A stretch of 64,000 nucleotides of DNA from Gammaproteobacteria bacterium (GTDB lineage: Bacteria; Pseudomonadota; Gammaproteobacteria; Eutrophobiales; Eutrophobiaceae). How positions within the stretch are numbered: position 1 is the stretch's first letter; each line of letters opens with the position of its first letter. Positions 26,711 through 34,978 of this stretch are shown piece after piece. The translations under genes and the position numbers were made by a program. The stretch is from the NCBI GenBank assembly GCA_012103475.1, contig WLWS01000003.1, forward strand, positions 186,001 through 250,000. Direction: 5' to 3'. Below the pieces are notes generated by a model. It did no database searches. It was not told the origin of the DNA and worked only from the letters and a program-made list of their open reading frames with translations.

Positions 26711-27943
26711 ATGTCCTGGATTAGCGTTCGTAAATTATCTAGTCCAGTATTGTTCGTGGTACTGGCGTTGCTTGTAAGAAAGCATGTGGACAGCTTGCAG
26801 CCTGCTTACAAGGATTTACTACACTACATTCCCTACCTTTCCTTGAGCATCGTGATTGTATTGAGCGTTTATTACAATCGTGCCCGCCTGTTATGTGCAA
26901 CACTGACCCTGTTGTTCATTTTTTATCTGATACAAAATTATTTACAAACCACTTTAAGCAATCAGCATACTATGCTGATTTACACTACGATCAGCGTGTT
27001 GCATCCTCTCTATCTACTAAGCTTACTGTTTTTACCCGAGCGTGGTTTGCGCAATCGACATGGAATGCTGCTAATTGCCGGTTTGCTCGGGCTCTGCATA
27101 GGATTCTGGTTTGTTTTTAATAACTACGCACTTTTCCTAAGCGAAATCGTTGTTCAGTGGTTTCGTGTCAAACCTGTTTCCGGTCTTGTTCTGTCATTCT
27201 CTGCCAGTGCCATGTACTTGCTGTTGATATTTATCTGCGGACTGGTTTTCTACAGGCAAAGTGATGAATTTGCAATAGTAATTATCAGTGTGGCTTTATT
27301 CAGTTTTATTACTCTGGCTAAACTGGATTTGGCTTATATTTCGGCTGTGATGTTTATTGGTGCATCTGTTAGTTTAATAGTCGGTATTTTAGGAAGCTCT
27401 TATGATATGGCTTACCGGGATGAGTTAACCGGTTTGCTCGGGCGAAGGGCTTTGAATGATCGACTGAAGGGACTGGGGCGACATTATGTTATTGCCATGA
27501 TGGATATAGATCATTTCAAGAAATTTAATGATACCCATGGACATGATATCGGTGATGAGGTGTTAAAGATGGTTGCTCAACAGATAGCGAGGGTAGACGG
27601 AGGTGGTACAGCCTATCGCTATGGTGGTGAAGAATTCTGTGTCATTTTTTCCAATAGAGATATGGAATATGCTGAACCCTATCTGGAAGATGTTCGTCTC
27701 GATATTCAGGATTATGAAATGCGCTTACGCAATAATGCAGAGCGAGCTAAAAATGGAGAAGAGGCAAAGCAAAGACGTGGGCGCCGCGCCAGGGACAGAA
27801 ATACAGTGCGTGTGTCCGTTACAATCAGTATTGGTATGGCAGAGCCAGATGAGAACAACAGAAAGCCCGATGAAGTCCTGAAAGCAGCCGATCAGGCTTT
27901 GTACAAAGCCAAGAAAAAGGGACGAAACTGTCTCGCCAGCTAA
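26711..27943 (+). CDS. Membrane-bound diguanylate cyclase (GGDEF)
   Basis: A 410-residue protein with about seven membrane helices in the first 230 residues and a GGDEF domain after them. The domain starts with DMAYRDELTGLLGRRALNDRL and has the substrate and metal Asp in MMDIDHFKKFND and the active-site loop GGEEF (a functional variant of GGDEF). It should make cyclic di-GMP in response to a membrane or external signal. An unusual basic/polar insert (residues about 340-365, with KNGEEAKQRRGRRARDR) lies within the cyclase domain. A member of a 7TM-GGDEF group; signal unknown. Confidence 0.88.
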   Translation: MSWISVRKLSSPVLFVVLALLVRKHVDSLQPAYKDLLHYIPYLSLSIVIVLSVYYNRARLLCATLTLLFIFYLIQNYLQTTLSNQHTMLIYTTISVLHPLYLLSLLFLPERGLRNRHGMLLIAGLLGLCIGFWFVFNNYALFLSEIVVQWFRVKPVSGLVLSFSASAMYLLLIFICGLVFYRQSDEFAIVIISVALFSFITLAKLDLAYISAVMFIGASVSLIVGILGSSYDMAYRDELTGLLGRRALNDRLKGLGRHYVIAMMDIDHFKKFNDTHGHDIGDEVLKMVAQQIARVDGGGTAYRYGGEEFCVIFSNRDMEYAEPYLEDVRLDIQDYEMRLRNNAERAKNGEEAKQRRGRRARDRNTVRVSVTISIGMAEPDENNRKPDEVLKAADQALYKAKKKGRNCLAS

Positions 27944-27961
27944 ACCCGACAACTATAGACA

Positions 27962-29110
27962 ATGAAAAAAACTTACCGCTTCATAGATAATAACGAAGCT
28001 CTTCAGCAACTGTGTTCTGAGTTGAGTAATTCGAGCTGGCTGGCTGTAGATACAGAGTTTGAAAGAGAAAGGACATTTTCCCCTGAACTTTGTCTTGTGC
28101 AGGTAGCAAACGTAAGCGAGGTAGCGATCATTGACCCGCTTTCGATCAATGACCTGGAACCAATGTATGAGTTGCTCTTTGACCCCGGGATAGTAAAAGT
28201 TTTTCATGCAGCGCGACAGGACCTGGAAATATTTTTTAACAGTCATAAAAAAATACCTGTACCGATATTTGATACACAGCTGGCGGCACCGCTGGTCGGA
28301 TTTGACGAGCAAATTGGTTACGCTAATCTTGTCAGTAAGATGCTCGGTATTAACCTTAGTAAAGCGCATACGAGAACAGACTGGAAGCGGCGTCCTTTGC
28401 AGGAAGCTCAGCTTCAATACGCCGCAGACGATGTTATCTATCTGGCTGAAATATATCCTTTGTTGCTACAGGATTTGACCAAACGTGGTCGAATTGACTG
28501 GTTGAGAGCCGAATTTGAAGCACTTGATGATCCGCAATTATATCTGCCGGATGTTGATAGTGTCTGGAAAAAAACATCGTGGTGCAAAAAACTCAAGGGA
28601 CAGAAATTGTGTGCACTGCAACACCTGACAGCGTGGAGAGAGAAGAAAGCACGTGCAGATAATTTACCAAGGAGCTGGTTGATGAAAGATGATCTGATAC
28701 TTAACCTGGCCCAATTACAGCCGGAATCGTTATCAGAGTTGAAAGATATCAAAGGCATCCAGGAGCGCCTTGTTCGAAAGTATGGTGAGGAAATTATTAC
28801 CACACTTGATAGTGCAAAACAGTCAGAGCCTCAATCGGCGCCAGACGATAAAACACGTAAGCCATTGAATAAAAAAGAAGAAGCAATGGTCGATGTATTA
28901 ACGGCCATTGTCAAAATGCACGCTGACAATCACAATTTACATCCGGCAATTCTGGCACCAAAAAAAGAATTAGAAAAACTGATTCGGCGCGATTCGCAAA
29001 CTCTGTTGCTCAAAGGCTGGCGGCGCCCTTTAATAGGGGAAACCCTGAATGATTTTATTTCGGGTAAGACATCTGTAAAAGTCATTCAGGACAAGCTCGT
29101 TTGCGAGTAG
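27962..29110 (+). CDS. rnd: Ribonuclease D
   Basis: A 382-residue 3'-5' exoribonuclease that trims tRNA and other small RNA ends. The DEDDy exonuclease motifs are present: Exo I WLAVDTEFERERTF near residue 23, Exo II VFHAARQDLE near residue 80 and Exo III YAADDVIYLAEIY near residue 155. Two HRDC-like helical domains follow (from about residues 205 and 300). Length is near that of E. coli RNase D (375). It starts 18 bases after the diguanylate cyclase gene. Confidence 0.94.
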   Translation: MKKTYRFIDNNEALQQLCSELSNSSWLAVDTEFERERTFSPELCLVQVANVSEVAIIDPLSINDLEPMYELLFDPGIVKVFHAARQDLEIFFNSHKKIPVPIFDTQLAAPLVGFDEQIGYANLVSKMLGINLSKAHTRTDWKRRPLQEAQLQYAADDVIYLAEIYPLLLQDLTKRGRIDWLRAEFEALDDPQLYLPDVDSVWKKTSWCKKLKGQKLCALQHLTAWREKKARADNLPRSWLMKDDLILNLAQLQPESLSELKDIKGIQERLVRKYGEEIITTLDSAKQSEPQSAPDDKTRKPLNKKEEAMVDVLTAIVKMHADNHNLHPAILAPKKELEKLIRRDSQTLLLKGWRRPLIGETLNDFISGKTSVKVIQDKLVCE

Positions 29111-29334
29111 ATTCGATTCTGCGAGAGCGGGCTAAGCCTTTCATATTTTTACAATTCAGGCTTAAAAAAGTGTAGATTCTTATGGAAAGATGGTATACGG
29201 TCGCATTATTAGCAATATTTGATGCGGTTGGGGGAATTGGTTGTGGCAGTGTATACAGCATGTTCTACCGTAATATTTCAGCAAAGTATTCTTGCTAATA
29301 CATTGACCAATTAATTTCTAACGAGGTAAGTAGC
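29111..29334 (+). promoter_or_regulatory. Long untranslated leader before the cold-shock gene
   Basis: About 220 bases without a convincing gene between rnd and the cold-shock ORF. Cold-shock messages often have long structured leaders acting as temperature-responsive elements, and the position fits. A weak inverted repeat TAAGCCT/AGGCTTA lies at 29133-29164. A 39-codon frame (29181-29300) is present but has no ribosome site and no recognisable product. A well-placed GAGGT site precedes the Csp ATG. The transcription start was not identified. Confidence 0.4.
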
Positions 29335-29538
29335 ATGGCACAAGGTACAGTAAAGTGGTTTAACGACAGCAAGGGTTTTGGTTTCATTACGCCTGCTGAT
29401 GGTAGCAATGATGTTTTCGTGCATCATAGTTCAATTAAAGCTGAAGGCTTTCGTTCTCTAGCAGAAGGCCAGCAGGTTAGTTATGACGTAGAGCAAGGTC
29501 CGAAAGGTCCAAGCGCGGTGAACGTAACCGGCGTATAA
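29335..29538 (+). CDS. Cold-shock protein, CspA family
   Basis: A 67-residue single cold-shock domain. The RNA-binding motifs KGFGFI (RNP1) and VFVHHS (RNP2) are intact, and length equals the family norm. It binds single-stranded RNA or DNA and melts RNA structure. A clear ribosome site (GAGGT) lies just upstream and an intrinsic terminator follows 24 bases after the stop, so it is a monocistronic unit with a long leader. Confidence 0.96.
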   Translation: MAQGTVKWFNDSKGFGFITPADGSNDVFVHHSSIKAEGFRSLAEGQQVSYDVEQGPKGPSAVNVTGV

Positions 29539-29561
29539 ATTAACTCTGTGTGAGTAATCAA

Positions 29562-29588
29562 AACCCTGCTCAGGCAGGGTTTTTTTTG
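29562..29588 (+). terminator. Rho-independent terminator after the cold-shock gene
   Basis: An eight-base stem AACCCTGC/GCAGGGTT with a TCAG loop (29562-29581), followed directly by a run of T. It ends the cold-shock transcript. Confidence 0.92.
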
Positions 29589-29609
29589 TCTGGTATTACT
29601 GCCGTTCTG

Positions 29610-30509
29610 CTAATTTACCTTTTCGCGAATAAAATCACCTATTTTGGCAATAGCGCTTCGCCCCTCAGACAAATGTGGATAGAACAATTGCCAGACATGA
29701 ATCATTTCAGGCCACTTATCTAGTACCACATCGAGCTTTGCTTCTTTCGCGTTTTCCGCTAGTCGTTCAGAGTCACTTAATAGTATTTCACATTCACCAA
29801 CCTGAATAAGCAGCGGAGGAAAGCCCTGCAGGTCAACATGCAGCGGAGATGCCTTGTCTTGCGCAGGATCCTGCTCTGCCATGTATGCAGAAACCATTTT
29901 GGACAGGACTTCAGTGTCTATGATCGGGTCCACCTCTTTGCAGGATTCGACGCTCTCACCGGTAAATTCCAGGTCGAGCCAGGGTGACAAACAAATCGCT
30001 GCGCCGGGCAGTGCTGAGCCGGATTCTTTAAGAGCGGCGATACTGGCAATAACCAGACCACCGCCGGCCGAGTCACCAGCAAATATAATTTTTTCAGCCT
30101 GCGTGCCACCGGCCAGCAGAGCGTTATAAACACTGCAGGTATCTTCAATCGGCGCCGGAAATTGATGTTCAGGGGCAAGCCTGTAATCAACTTGCAAGAC
30201 CCGGCAGGCAGCTGCCTTGCCTATTTCCGAAGCAAGTCCGGCGTGGCTTTGTAATGAACCCAGCACGTAGCCACCTCCATGAAGGTAAACTATTACACGT
30301 TCATCGTCAGCGGTGGCAGGCAGCAGTATCTGGCAGCTTACTCCACCTAGTTCGATGGCTTCCATTTTTACATCATCAGTGACCGGTGTTCCCAGACTGT
30401 CCATTGCCGCGCGGGCATCGGGCAGAGGTTCAGGGAATGGATTTGCCTTGATCATTTCCACCAGAGCTTCAATCTCGCTTTTTTGATCACTTGTCGATGA
30501 ATTTGTCAT
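29610..30509 (-). CDS. Alpha/beta hydrolase, hormone-sensitive-lipase-type esterase
   Basis: A 299-residue esterase of the HSL (bacterial family IV) group. The oxyanion motif HGGG lies in VYLHGGGYVLGS, the nucleophile is the Ser in FAGDSAGGG, an acidic residue lies in QVGECEILLSDS and the His in MIHVWQLF. It hydrolyses short acyl or carboxylic esters in the cytoplasm. No signal. It shares a direction with the GST gene upstream, 18 bases apart, so the two may be co-transcribed. Confidence 0.9.
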   Translation of the reverse strand: MTNSSTSDQKSEIEALVEMIKANPFPEPLPDARAAMDSLGTPVTDDVKMEAIELGGVSCQILLPATADDERVIVYLHGGGYVLGSLQSHAGLASEIGKAAACRVLQVDYRLAPEHQFPAPIEDTCSVYNALLAGGTQAEKIIFAGDSAGGGLVIASIAALKESGSALPGAAICLSPWLDLEFTGESVESCKEVDPIIDTEVLSKMVSAYMAEQDPAQDKASPLHVDLQGFPPLLIQVGECEILLSDSERLAENAKEAKLDVVLDKWPEMIHVWQLFYPHLSEGRSAIAKIGDFIREKVN

Positions 30510-30527
30510 AGTCTCAGTCCCCGGTAT

Positions 30528-31130
30528 TCATCCTATTTCTGCAAGAGCTTTTTCAACAGAAGGCCTGCTCTGTATTCGCGTCTGATAGGCGGCAATATTT
30601 TTGTATTCTGATATGTCCATACTAAACAGGGCAGGCCAGGTCGTAATCATATACAAATAGGCATCAGCAACGGAAAAATGTTCACCAAACAGATAATCGT
30701 TAGTTGCCAGGTGTTCATCAACGAAGGCCAGGCGTGTCTTGAGTTTCTCTGTAGCAAGCTCCCTCATCGGACCTTCAAGTTCGGGTTTGAAAAACAGGCC
30801 CATTGTCATATGCACCTCTGAATTCAGATAGGAAAGCCATTCCAGAACCCGCAGGCGCCGCAAGTCGCCACTGGGCGCTAACAATCCCGATTCCGGCTGT
30901 TTGTCAGCGATATATTGCATAATAACGCTGATTTCTGTAAGTAGTTCGCCATTATCGAGTTCAAGTAGAGGGACATAACCCTTCGGGTTGATGTCGTTAA
31001 AGTTGCGACCGTCTTCGAGCTTTCGATCGCCGAACAAATTCACTTTAATCACCTGGAAGTCGAGACCGGTTTCAAGTAATGCAATGTGTACTGACGATGA
31101 GCAGGAACCGGGATGTGAATAAAGTTTCAT
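30528..31130 (-). CDS. Glutathione S-transferase, beta-like
   Basis: A 200-residue GST. ATG 31130 is chosen because MKLYSHPGSCSSS is the normal start of the N-terminal thioredoxin-like domain; a longer frame from 31193 adds 21 unconserved residues. The Cys in HPGSCSSS, the cis-Pro loop KGYVPLLEL and the glutathione-binding ELLTEISVIMQYIAD are visible, followed by a helical C-terminal domain with FSVADAYLYMITTW. It conjugates or binds glutathione adducts in the cytoplasm. It diverges from the LLM monooxygenase gene. Confidence 0.9.
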   Translation of the reverse strand: MKLYSHPGSCSSSVHIALLETGLDFQVIKVNLFGDRKLEDGRNFNDINPKGYVPLLELDNGELLTEISVIMQYIADKQPESGLLAPSGDLRRLRVLEWLSYLNSEVHMTMGLFFKPELEGPMRELATEKLKTRLAFVDEHLATNDYLFGEHFSVADAYLYMITTWPALFSMDISEYKNIAAYQTRIQSRPSVEKALAEIG

Positions 31131-31202
31131 ATTATTTTTTTCCGTGTAGTGTTTGGTTGCAGCGTTTATTATACCCCAGAGACATTCATTCAAAGTTTTT
31201 TT

Positions 31203-32210
31203 ATGACAACTATCCCGCTTTCAGTTCTGGATCAATCACCCATTCGTCGTGGTGGCTCGGCAGCGGATGCGATTAACGAAACTCTGCAGCTTGCGAAACA
31301 TTGCGAAGATTGGGGTTATCACAGGTACTGGCTGGCTGAGCATCACGCAAGCGAAGGACTTGCCGGTTGTTCACCAGAGGTATTGCTTGCCAGGCTTGGT
31401 TCTGAAACGAAAAAAATACGAATTGGTTCGGGCGGTATCATGCTTCCTCACTATAGTCCTTATAAGGTAGCTGAAAATTTCAAGCTTCTGTCTATCATGT
31501 ATCCGCGACGAGTCGATCTTGGTGTTGGTCGCGCACCGGGTAGCAGTCCTTATATAAATTCAGTGCTGGCCTACGGTTCTCAGATTGGCGCAGAGTATTT
31601 CCCGCAAATGGTGGCGGATTTGGATGCCCTGCTTCGAGATGTGGATCCGGTCACTCCCGGCATGGAAAAAGCCCGGGCCTATCCGAGGACGGATACGCCA
31701 CCGGCATTGTGGATGCTCGGATCGAGCGATGATAGCGCGGGTCTCGCCGCCGCTCAGGGCTTGCCTTATTGTTTTGCCTATTTCATCAATTCAAATATCC
31801 GTTCCGACATAATTCATTCTTACAGAAATAATTTTAAAGAAAGTGAAGTAGCAGATGTACCATATAGTTGTTTGTGTCCATTCGTTATTTGTGCGGAAAG
31901 TGATGAAGAAGCGCAACGTCTGGCAAAAAGCCGTGAGCTCTGGTACCTGGGCTTACTCACGGGTCGAGAACCGGGTGCGGTTCCCAGTGTTGAGGAGGCA
32001 GAGGCCTACCAGTATAACGAGCAGGAGAGAGCGGCGCTGCGCGCTAATCCAAGGCATATCATTGTTGGTTCTTCCTCTACCGTAACAGAAGAATTAATAA
32101 AATTATGTGATAAATTCAAACCGGATGAACTGATGATACTAACCATTACCTTTGATTTTGAAGCACGTTGTCGCTCCTATGAGTTACTTGCTCAGGCGTG
32201 GAATGCCTGA
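31203..32210 (+). CDS. LLM-class flavin-dependent oxidoreductase (luciferase-like)
   Basis: A 335-residue bacterial-luciferase-like protein. ATG 31203 begins PLSVLDQSPIRRGGSAADAI, the standard N-terminus of the MsnO8/YhbW-type group; an extension to 31149 is not supported. Other marks are YWLAEHHASEGLAGCSPEV, RIGSGGIMLPHYSPYKVAENF and RVDLGVGRAPG. It is probably an FMNH2-dependent monooxygenase in the cytoplasm. Substrate unknown. The next gene starts at or just past its stop codon. Confidence 0.88.
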   Translation: MTTIPLSVLDQSPIRRGGSAADAINETLQLAKHCEDWGYHRYWLAEHHASEGLAGCSPEVLLARLGSETKKIRIGSGGIMLPHYSPYKVAENFKLLSIMYPRRVDLGVGRAPGSSPYINSVLAYGSQIGAEYFPQMVADLDALLRDVDPVTPGMEKARAYPRTDTPPALWMLGSSDDSAGLAAAQGLPYCFAYFINSNIRSDIIHSYRNNFKESEVADVPYSCLCPFVICAESDEEAQRLAKSRELWYLGLLTGREPGAVPSVEEAEAYQYNEQERAALRANPRHIIVGSSSTVTEELIKLCDKFKPDELMILTITFDFEARCRSYELLAQAWNA

Positions 32211-32211
32211 C

Positions 32212-32946
32212 ATGAGTCTGGTAAATTTTTTCCAGTCAAACCAGGAGCTCCTCTGGTTACTTACAATCGTTCTAGATCTGAGTTTCGCCATTTGCCTGTA
32301 TCGTTTTTTTGGACGTTACGGTCTTTATGGCAGCATCGTTTTCAGTCTTCTTCTGGCGAATATTCAGGGCCCGAAACTGACAATGATTTTCGGCATGCAA
32401 ACCAGCATGGCTGTAATTTTATATTCCAGTATTTTCTTTGCTACTGACCTGCTCAGCGAAAAGTATGGCAGGGCCGAGGCACAGCGAGCCGTAATGCTAG
32501 GTTTTGCTGTCAGTGTGATGACCGTGGTCATCACCCAGATCAGTTTGCTTTATGAACCTTCCAGCGATCCGAGTACCCGTGAATTTGCTTTTACTGTACA
32601 CAATGCCACAGTTGTACTTTTTGATATTACCCCACGCTTTGTATTTGGTTCACTGCTTGCCTACCTGATCAGCCAGAGTTTTGATGTATGGATTTTCCAT
32701 CGAATCAAAGAGCTGACAAACGATAAACATTTGTGGCTTCGCAATACGGGTTCAACCTTGATTTCTCAGGCTATTGATACACTGATTTATGGTCTTGTTG
32801 TCTGGTGGGGTATAGTCGATCTTGTTACCGCGCTTCAGCTGGCGGCGGCCAAATATGTGTTCAAGTTTTTTATCGCCGTTGTTGATACGCCTTTTATTTA
32901 TCTGGCACGTTCGTGGCCGGTGCGTGACACAGACAGGAATTACTAG
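32212..32946 (+). CDS. yhhQ: Queuosine precursor transporter (YhhQ/QPTR family)
   Basis: A 244-residue membrane protein with about six helices. Family marks are LLLANIQGPKLTMIFGMQTSMAVILYSSIFFATDLLSEKYG and the late GSTLISQAIDTLIY and FFIAVVDTPFIYLARSW. It takes up preQ0/preQ1 or queuine for tRNA modification. ATG 32203 or 32212 are both possible; 32212 directly follows the LLM stop. Its last base is the first base of the next gene's GTG (32946), so the run from here to the kinase is translationally linked. Confidence 0.87.
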   Translation: MSLVNFFQSNQELLWLLTIVLDLSFAICLYRFFGRYGLYGSIVFSLLLANIQGPKLTMIFGMQTSMAVILYSSIFFATDLLSEKYGRAEAQRAVMLGFAVSVMTVVITQISLLYEPSSDPSTREFAFTVHNATVVLFDITPRFVFGSLLAYLISQSFDVWIFHRIKELTNDKHLWLRNTGSTLISQAIDTLIYGLVVWWGIVDLVTALQLAAAKYVFKFFIAVVDTPFIYLARSWPVRDTDRNY

Positions 32947-33578
32947 TGGAAAAAGAATTCTGGCAGGATAAATGGCAGGCTGATGACATTGCTTTTCATC
33001 AGGATCAGGCGCATCCATTTTTGGAAAAGCATCTGTCTGAATTTAAAGCTGGTGAGAAAGCACGTGTTTTTGTTCCTTTGTGTGGAAAATCAAACGATAT
33101 GCTTTTCTGGGCAAAGCACAGATATGAGGTTATTGGTCTGGAGTTAAGCCCAATAGCAGCAGAAGCCTTTTATAGTGAAAACGGGATCTCATTTAAACAG
33201 TCAGTCACTGAAGGTTTTCAATTATTTTCCGCCAGTCAGATTCAGATCTTATGCGGAGATTATTTTTCAGTTAGTGCCAGGCATATAGGAAGTGTCTCCA
33301 CCGTTTTTGACCGGGCCGCACTGATTGCACTTCCGCCAGTAATGCGACGAGACTATGCAGATAAAATGAGAAGCTTGTTAGCAGCAGGGACAGAAATATT
33401 CCTGATTGCACTGGAGTATGAACAGGATCTGGTAAAAGCACCGCCGTTCTCGATCTCCGATGAAGAAATTCTCGAATTGTATAATAGCTGGTGCAATATA
33501 AGGCTCATGGAAAAAGCGGAGGCGCAAGTCAAAGGTAAACCCTGTTTTGAACGTTTTTATCGTATGGAGGTGCGCTAA
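32946..33578 (+). CDS. tpm: Thiopurine S-methyltransferase
   Basis: A 210-residue SAM-dependent methyltransferase with a GTG start at 32946. The N-terminus (EFWQDKWQADDIAFHQ) and RVFVPLCGKSNDMLFWA with VIGLELSP are characteristic of bacterial Tpm. It methylates thiopurines and, in bacteria, selenium and tellurium compounds. It overlaps the neighbours by one base on each side (start with the transporter stop, stop TAA with the ATG of the phosphatase), so it is in a compact operon. Confidence 0.93.
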   Translation: MEKEFWQDKWQADDIAFHQDQAHPFLEKHLSEFKAGEKARVFVPLCGKSNDMLFWAKHRYEVIGLELSPIAAEAFYSENGISFKQSVTEGFQLFSASQIQILCGDYFSVSARHIGSVSTVFDRAALIALPPVMRRDYADKMRSLLAAGTEIFLIALEYEQDLVKAPPFSISDEEILELYNSWCNIRLMEKAEAQVKGKPCFERFYRMEVR

Positions 33579-34081
33579 TGGCTGTTTCTGAAAAGAAAGT
33601 TAAGGTCTTATTTGTCTGTATGGGTAATATCTATCGTTCGCCGAGTGGTGAAGGCGTTTTTCAACATCATGTAGAGACCGCAGGTTATAGTGAGAGGATT
33701 GTAGTCGATTCAGCCGGAACTATTGGTTATCACACGGGCAACCCGGCTGACTCTAGAATGCAGGCAGCTGCAATAAAACGTGGCTATTCACTCGACTCGC
33801 TGGCACGTCAGGTGAACGTGCAGGATTTTCATGAATTTGATTTGATAATCGCCATGGATGTGGAGAATCTCGAGAATCTGGATCACCTCGCCGGTGAACG
33901 ATTAGCGCATGTGCGAATGCTCGGCAGTTTTCTCAAGGGAATAGAGGATCCTGTCAGGGGACCGTCTGTACCGGACCCCTATTATGGCGGTGAGGCTGGT
34001 TTTGAGCAGGTTCTGGACATGATTGAGGAGGCTTGCCCGGCAATATTGGCGCATTGTCAGGCATTATTAAAGCAAAACTGA
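33578..34081 (+). CDS. Low-molecular-weight protein-tyrosine phosphatase family protein
   Basis: A 167-residue LMW phosphatase. The P-loop is C14-MGNIY-R20-S, matching CX5R; the second Cys usually found in CxGNxCRS is Tyr19 here. The general acid Asp is in VPDPYYGG. The ATG shares a base with the TAA of tpm, and its stop shares a base with the ATG of the fructosamine-kinase gene. Family members can act on phosphotyrosine, but some dephosphorylate ribulosamine 5-phosphates in protein repair; the coupled kinase favours the latter. Confidence 0.92.
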   Translation: MAVSEKKVKVLFVCMGNIYRSPSGEGVFQHHVETAGYSERIVVDSAGTIGYHTGNPADSRMQAAAIKRGYSLDSLARQVNVQDFHEFDLIIAMDVENLENLDHLAGERLAHVRMLGSFLKGIEDPVRGPSVPDPYYGGEAGFEQVLDMIEEACPAILAHCQALLKQN

Positions 34082-34959
34082 TGTCACTGAGTCAGTCTGA
34101 GGTTGAAGCTTCAATTTCGACGGCCTGTCAAAAGTCATTACGTATTGTCAGTTCCCGTCCCTGCCCTGGTGGATCGATCAACGATTGCCAGATCGTGAGC
34201 GTGGACGATGGCCGCGAATTTTTTCTTAAAACCAATAAAGCGGCGCAGAGCCTGACAGGAATGTTTGAACTTGAATTCAAGGCTTTACTATTACTTTCTC
34301 AGGCCTGTGTTATTCGCGTACCCCAGCCCCTGCTCTATACAGATAAGTATATAGTGATGGAAACCTTTGTCGTCGGACAGCAGGCTGGCAATTGGGCTGA
34401 GCTGATGGGTCGGCAACTGGCCCAACTACATAAGGCAACAGCAAATAATTCTTATGGTTTTGAGGCGGATAATTATCTGGGCACCACCTTGCAAAAAAAT
34501 ACCTGGTGTGAATCCTGGATGGAGTTCTGGCGAGAGAACCGCCTTGCCACGCAGCTAAATAGTTTCGCTAACAAATCATCAGTGGATGACAGATTGCTTC
34601 GACTGGGTTGGAAATTAGTAGATAAACTCGACTCCATTCTCGGCCAGGTGCGGACGCCTGCCGCATTACTGCATGGCGATCTCTGGTCCGGAAATGCGAG
34701 CGCGGATGAAAAAGGCGAACCGGTTATTTTCGATCCGGCAATCTACTACGGACATAACGAAGCCGAGATTGGCATGATGCGAATGTTCGGTGGTTTCGGA
34801 CCGCGCTGTGAGGCCGCTTATGTGGAAATCTGGCCCTTTGACGATGACTCGGAGCGGCGCATAGATCTCTACCGGCTCTACCATGAACTGAATCATCTGA
34901 ATTTGTTTGGTAACAGCTATTACGATAGTTGTCTGTCTACTTTAAAGACTCTGCTCTAG
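34081..34959 (+). CDS. Fructosamine/ribulosamine 3-kinase family protein
   Basis: A 292-residue kinase-like protein starting at ATG 34081, which overlaps the phosphatase stop by one base; a longer frame from 34033 lies inside that gene. Seen: GGSINDCQIVSVDDGREFFLKTN (ATP-binding Lys), LLHGDLWSGN (catalytic Asp region) and VIFDPAIYYGHNEAEIGMM (metal Asp). Such enzymes phosphorylate sugar adducts on protein lysines so that they fall off. Paired with the LMW phosphatase, this is a likely deglycation module. Confidence 0.93.
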   Translation: MSLSQSEVEASISTACQKSLRIVSSRPCPGGSINDCQIVSVDDGREFFLKTNKAAQSLTGMFELEFKALLLLSQACVIRVPQPLLYTDKYIVMETFVVGQQAGNWAELMGRQLAQLHKATANNSYGFEADNYLGTTLQKNTWCESWMEFWRENRLATQLNSFANKSSVDDRLLRLGWKLVDKLDSILGQVRTPAALLHGDLWSGNASADEKGEPVIFDPAIYYGHNEAEIGMMRMFGGFGPRCEAAYVEIWPFDDDSERRIDLYRLYHELNHLNLFGNSYYDSCLSTLKTLL

Positions 34960-34978
34960 GCCAAAGTACCTGAATAAT

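Noticed and set aside
29133-29164. Inverted repeat TAAGCCT/AGGCTTA as a terminator of rnd
   Set aside because: Short stem with a 19-base loop and followed by A, not T, on the plus strand.
29181-29300. 39-codon ORF in the cold-shock leader as a real gene
   Set aside because: No ribosome site and no recognisable product; kept only as a possible leader peptide.
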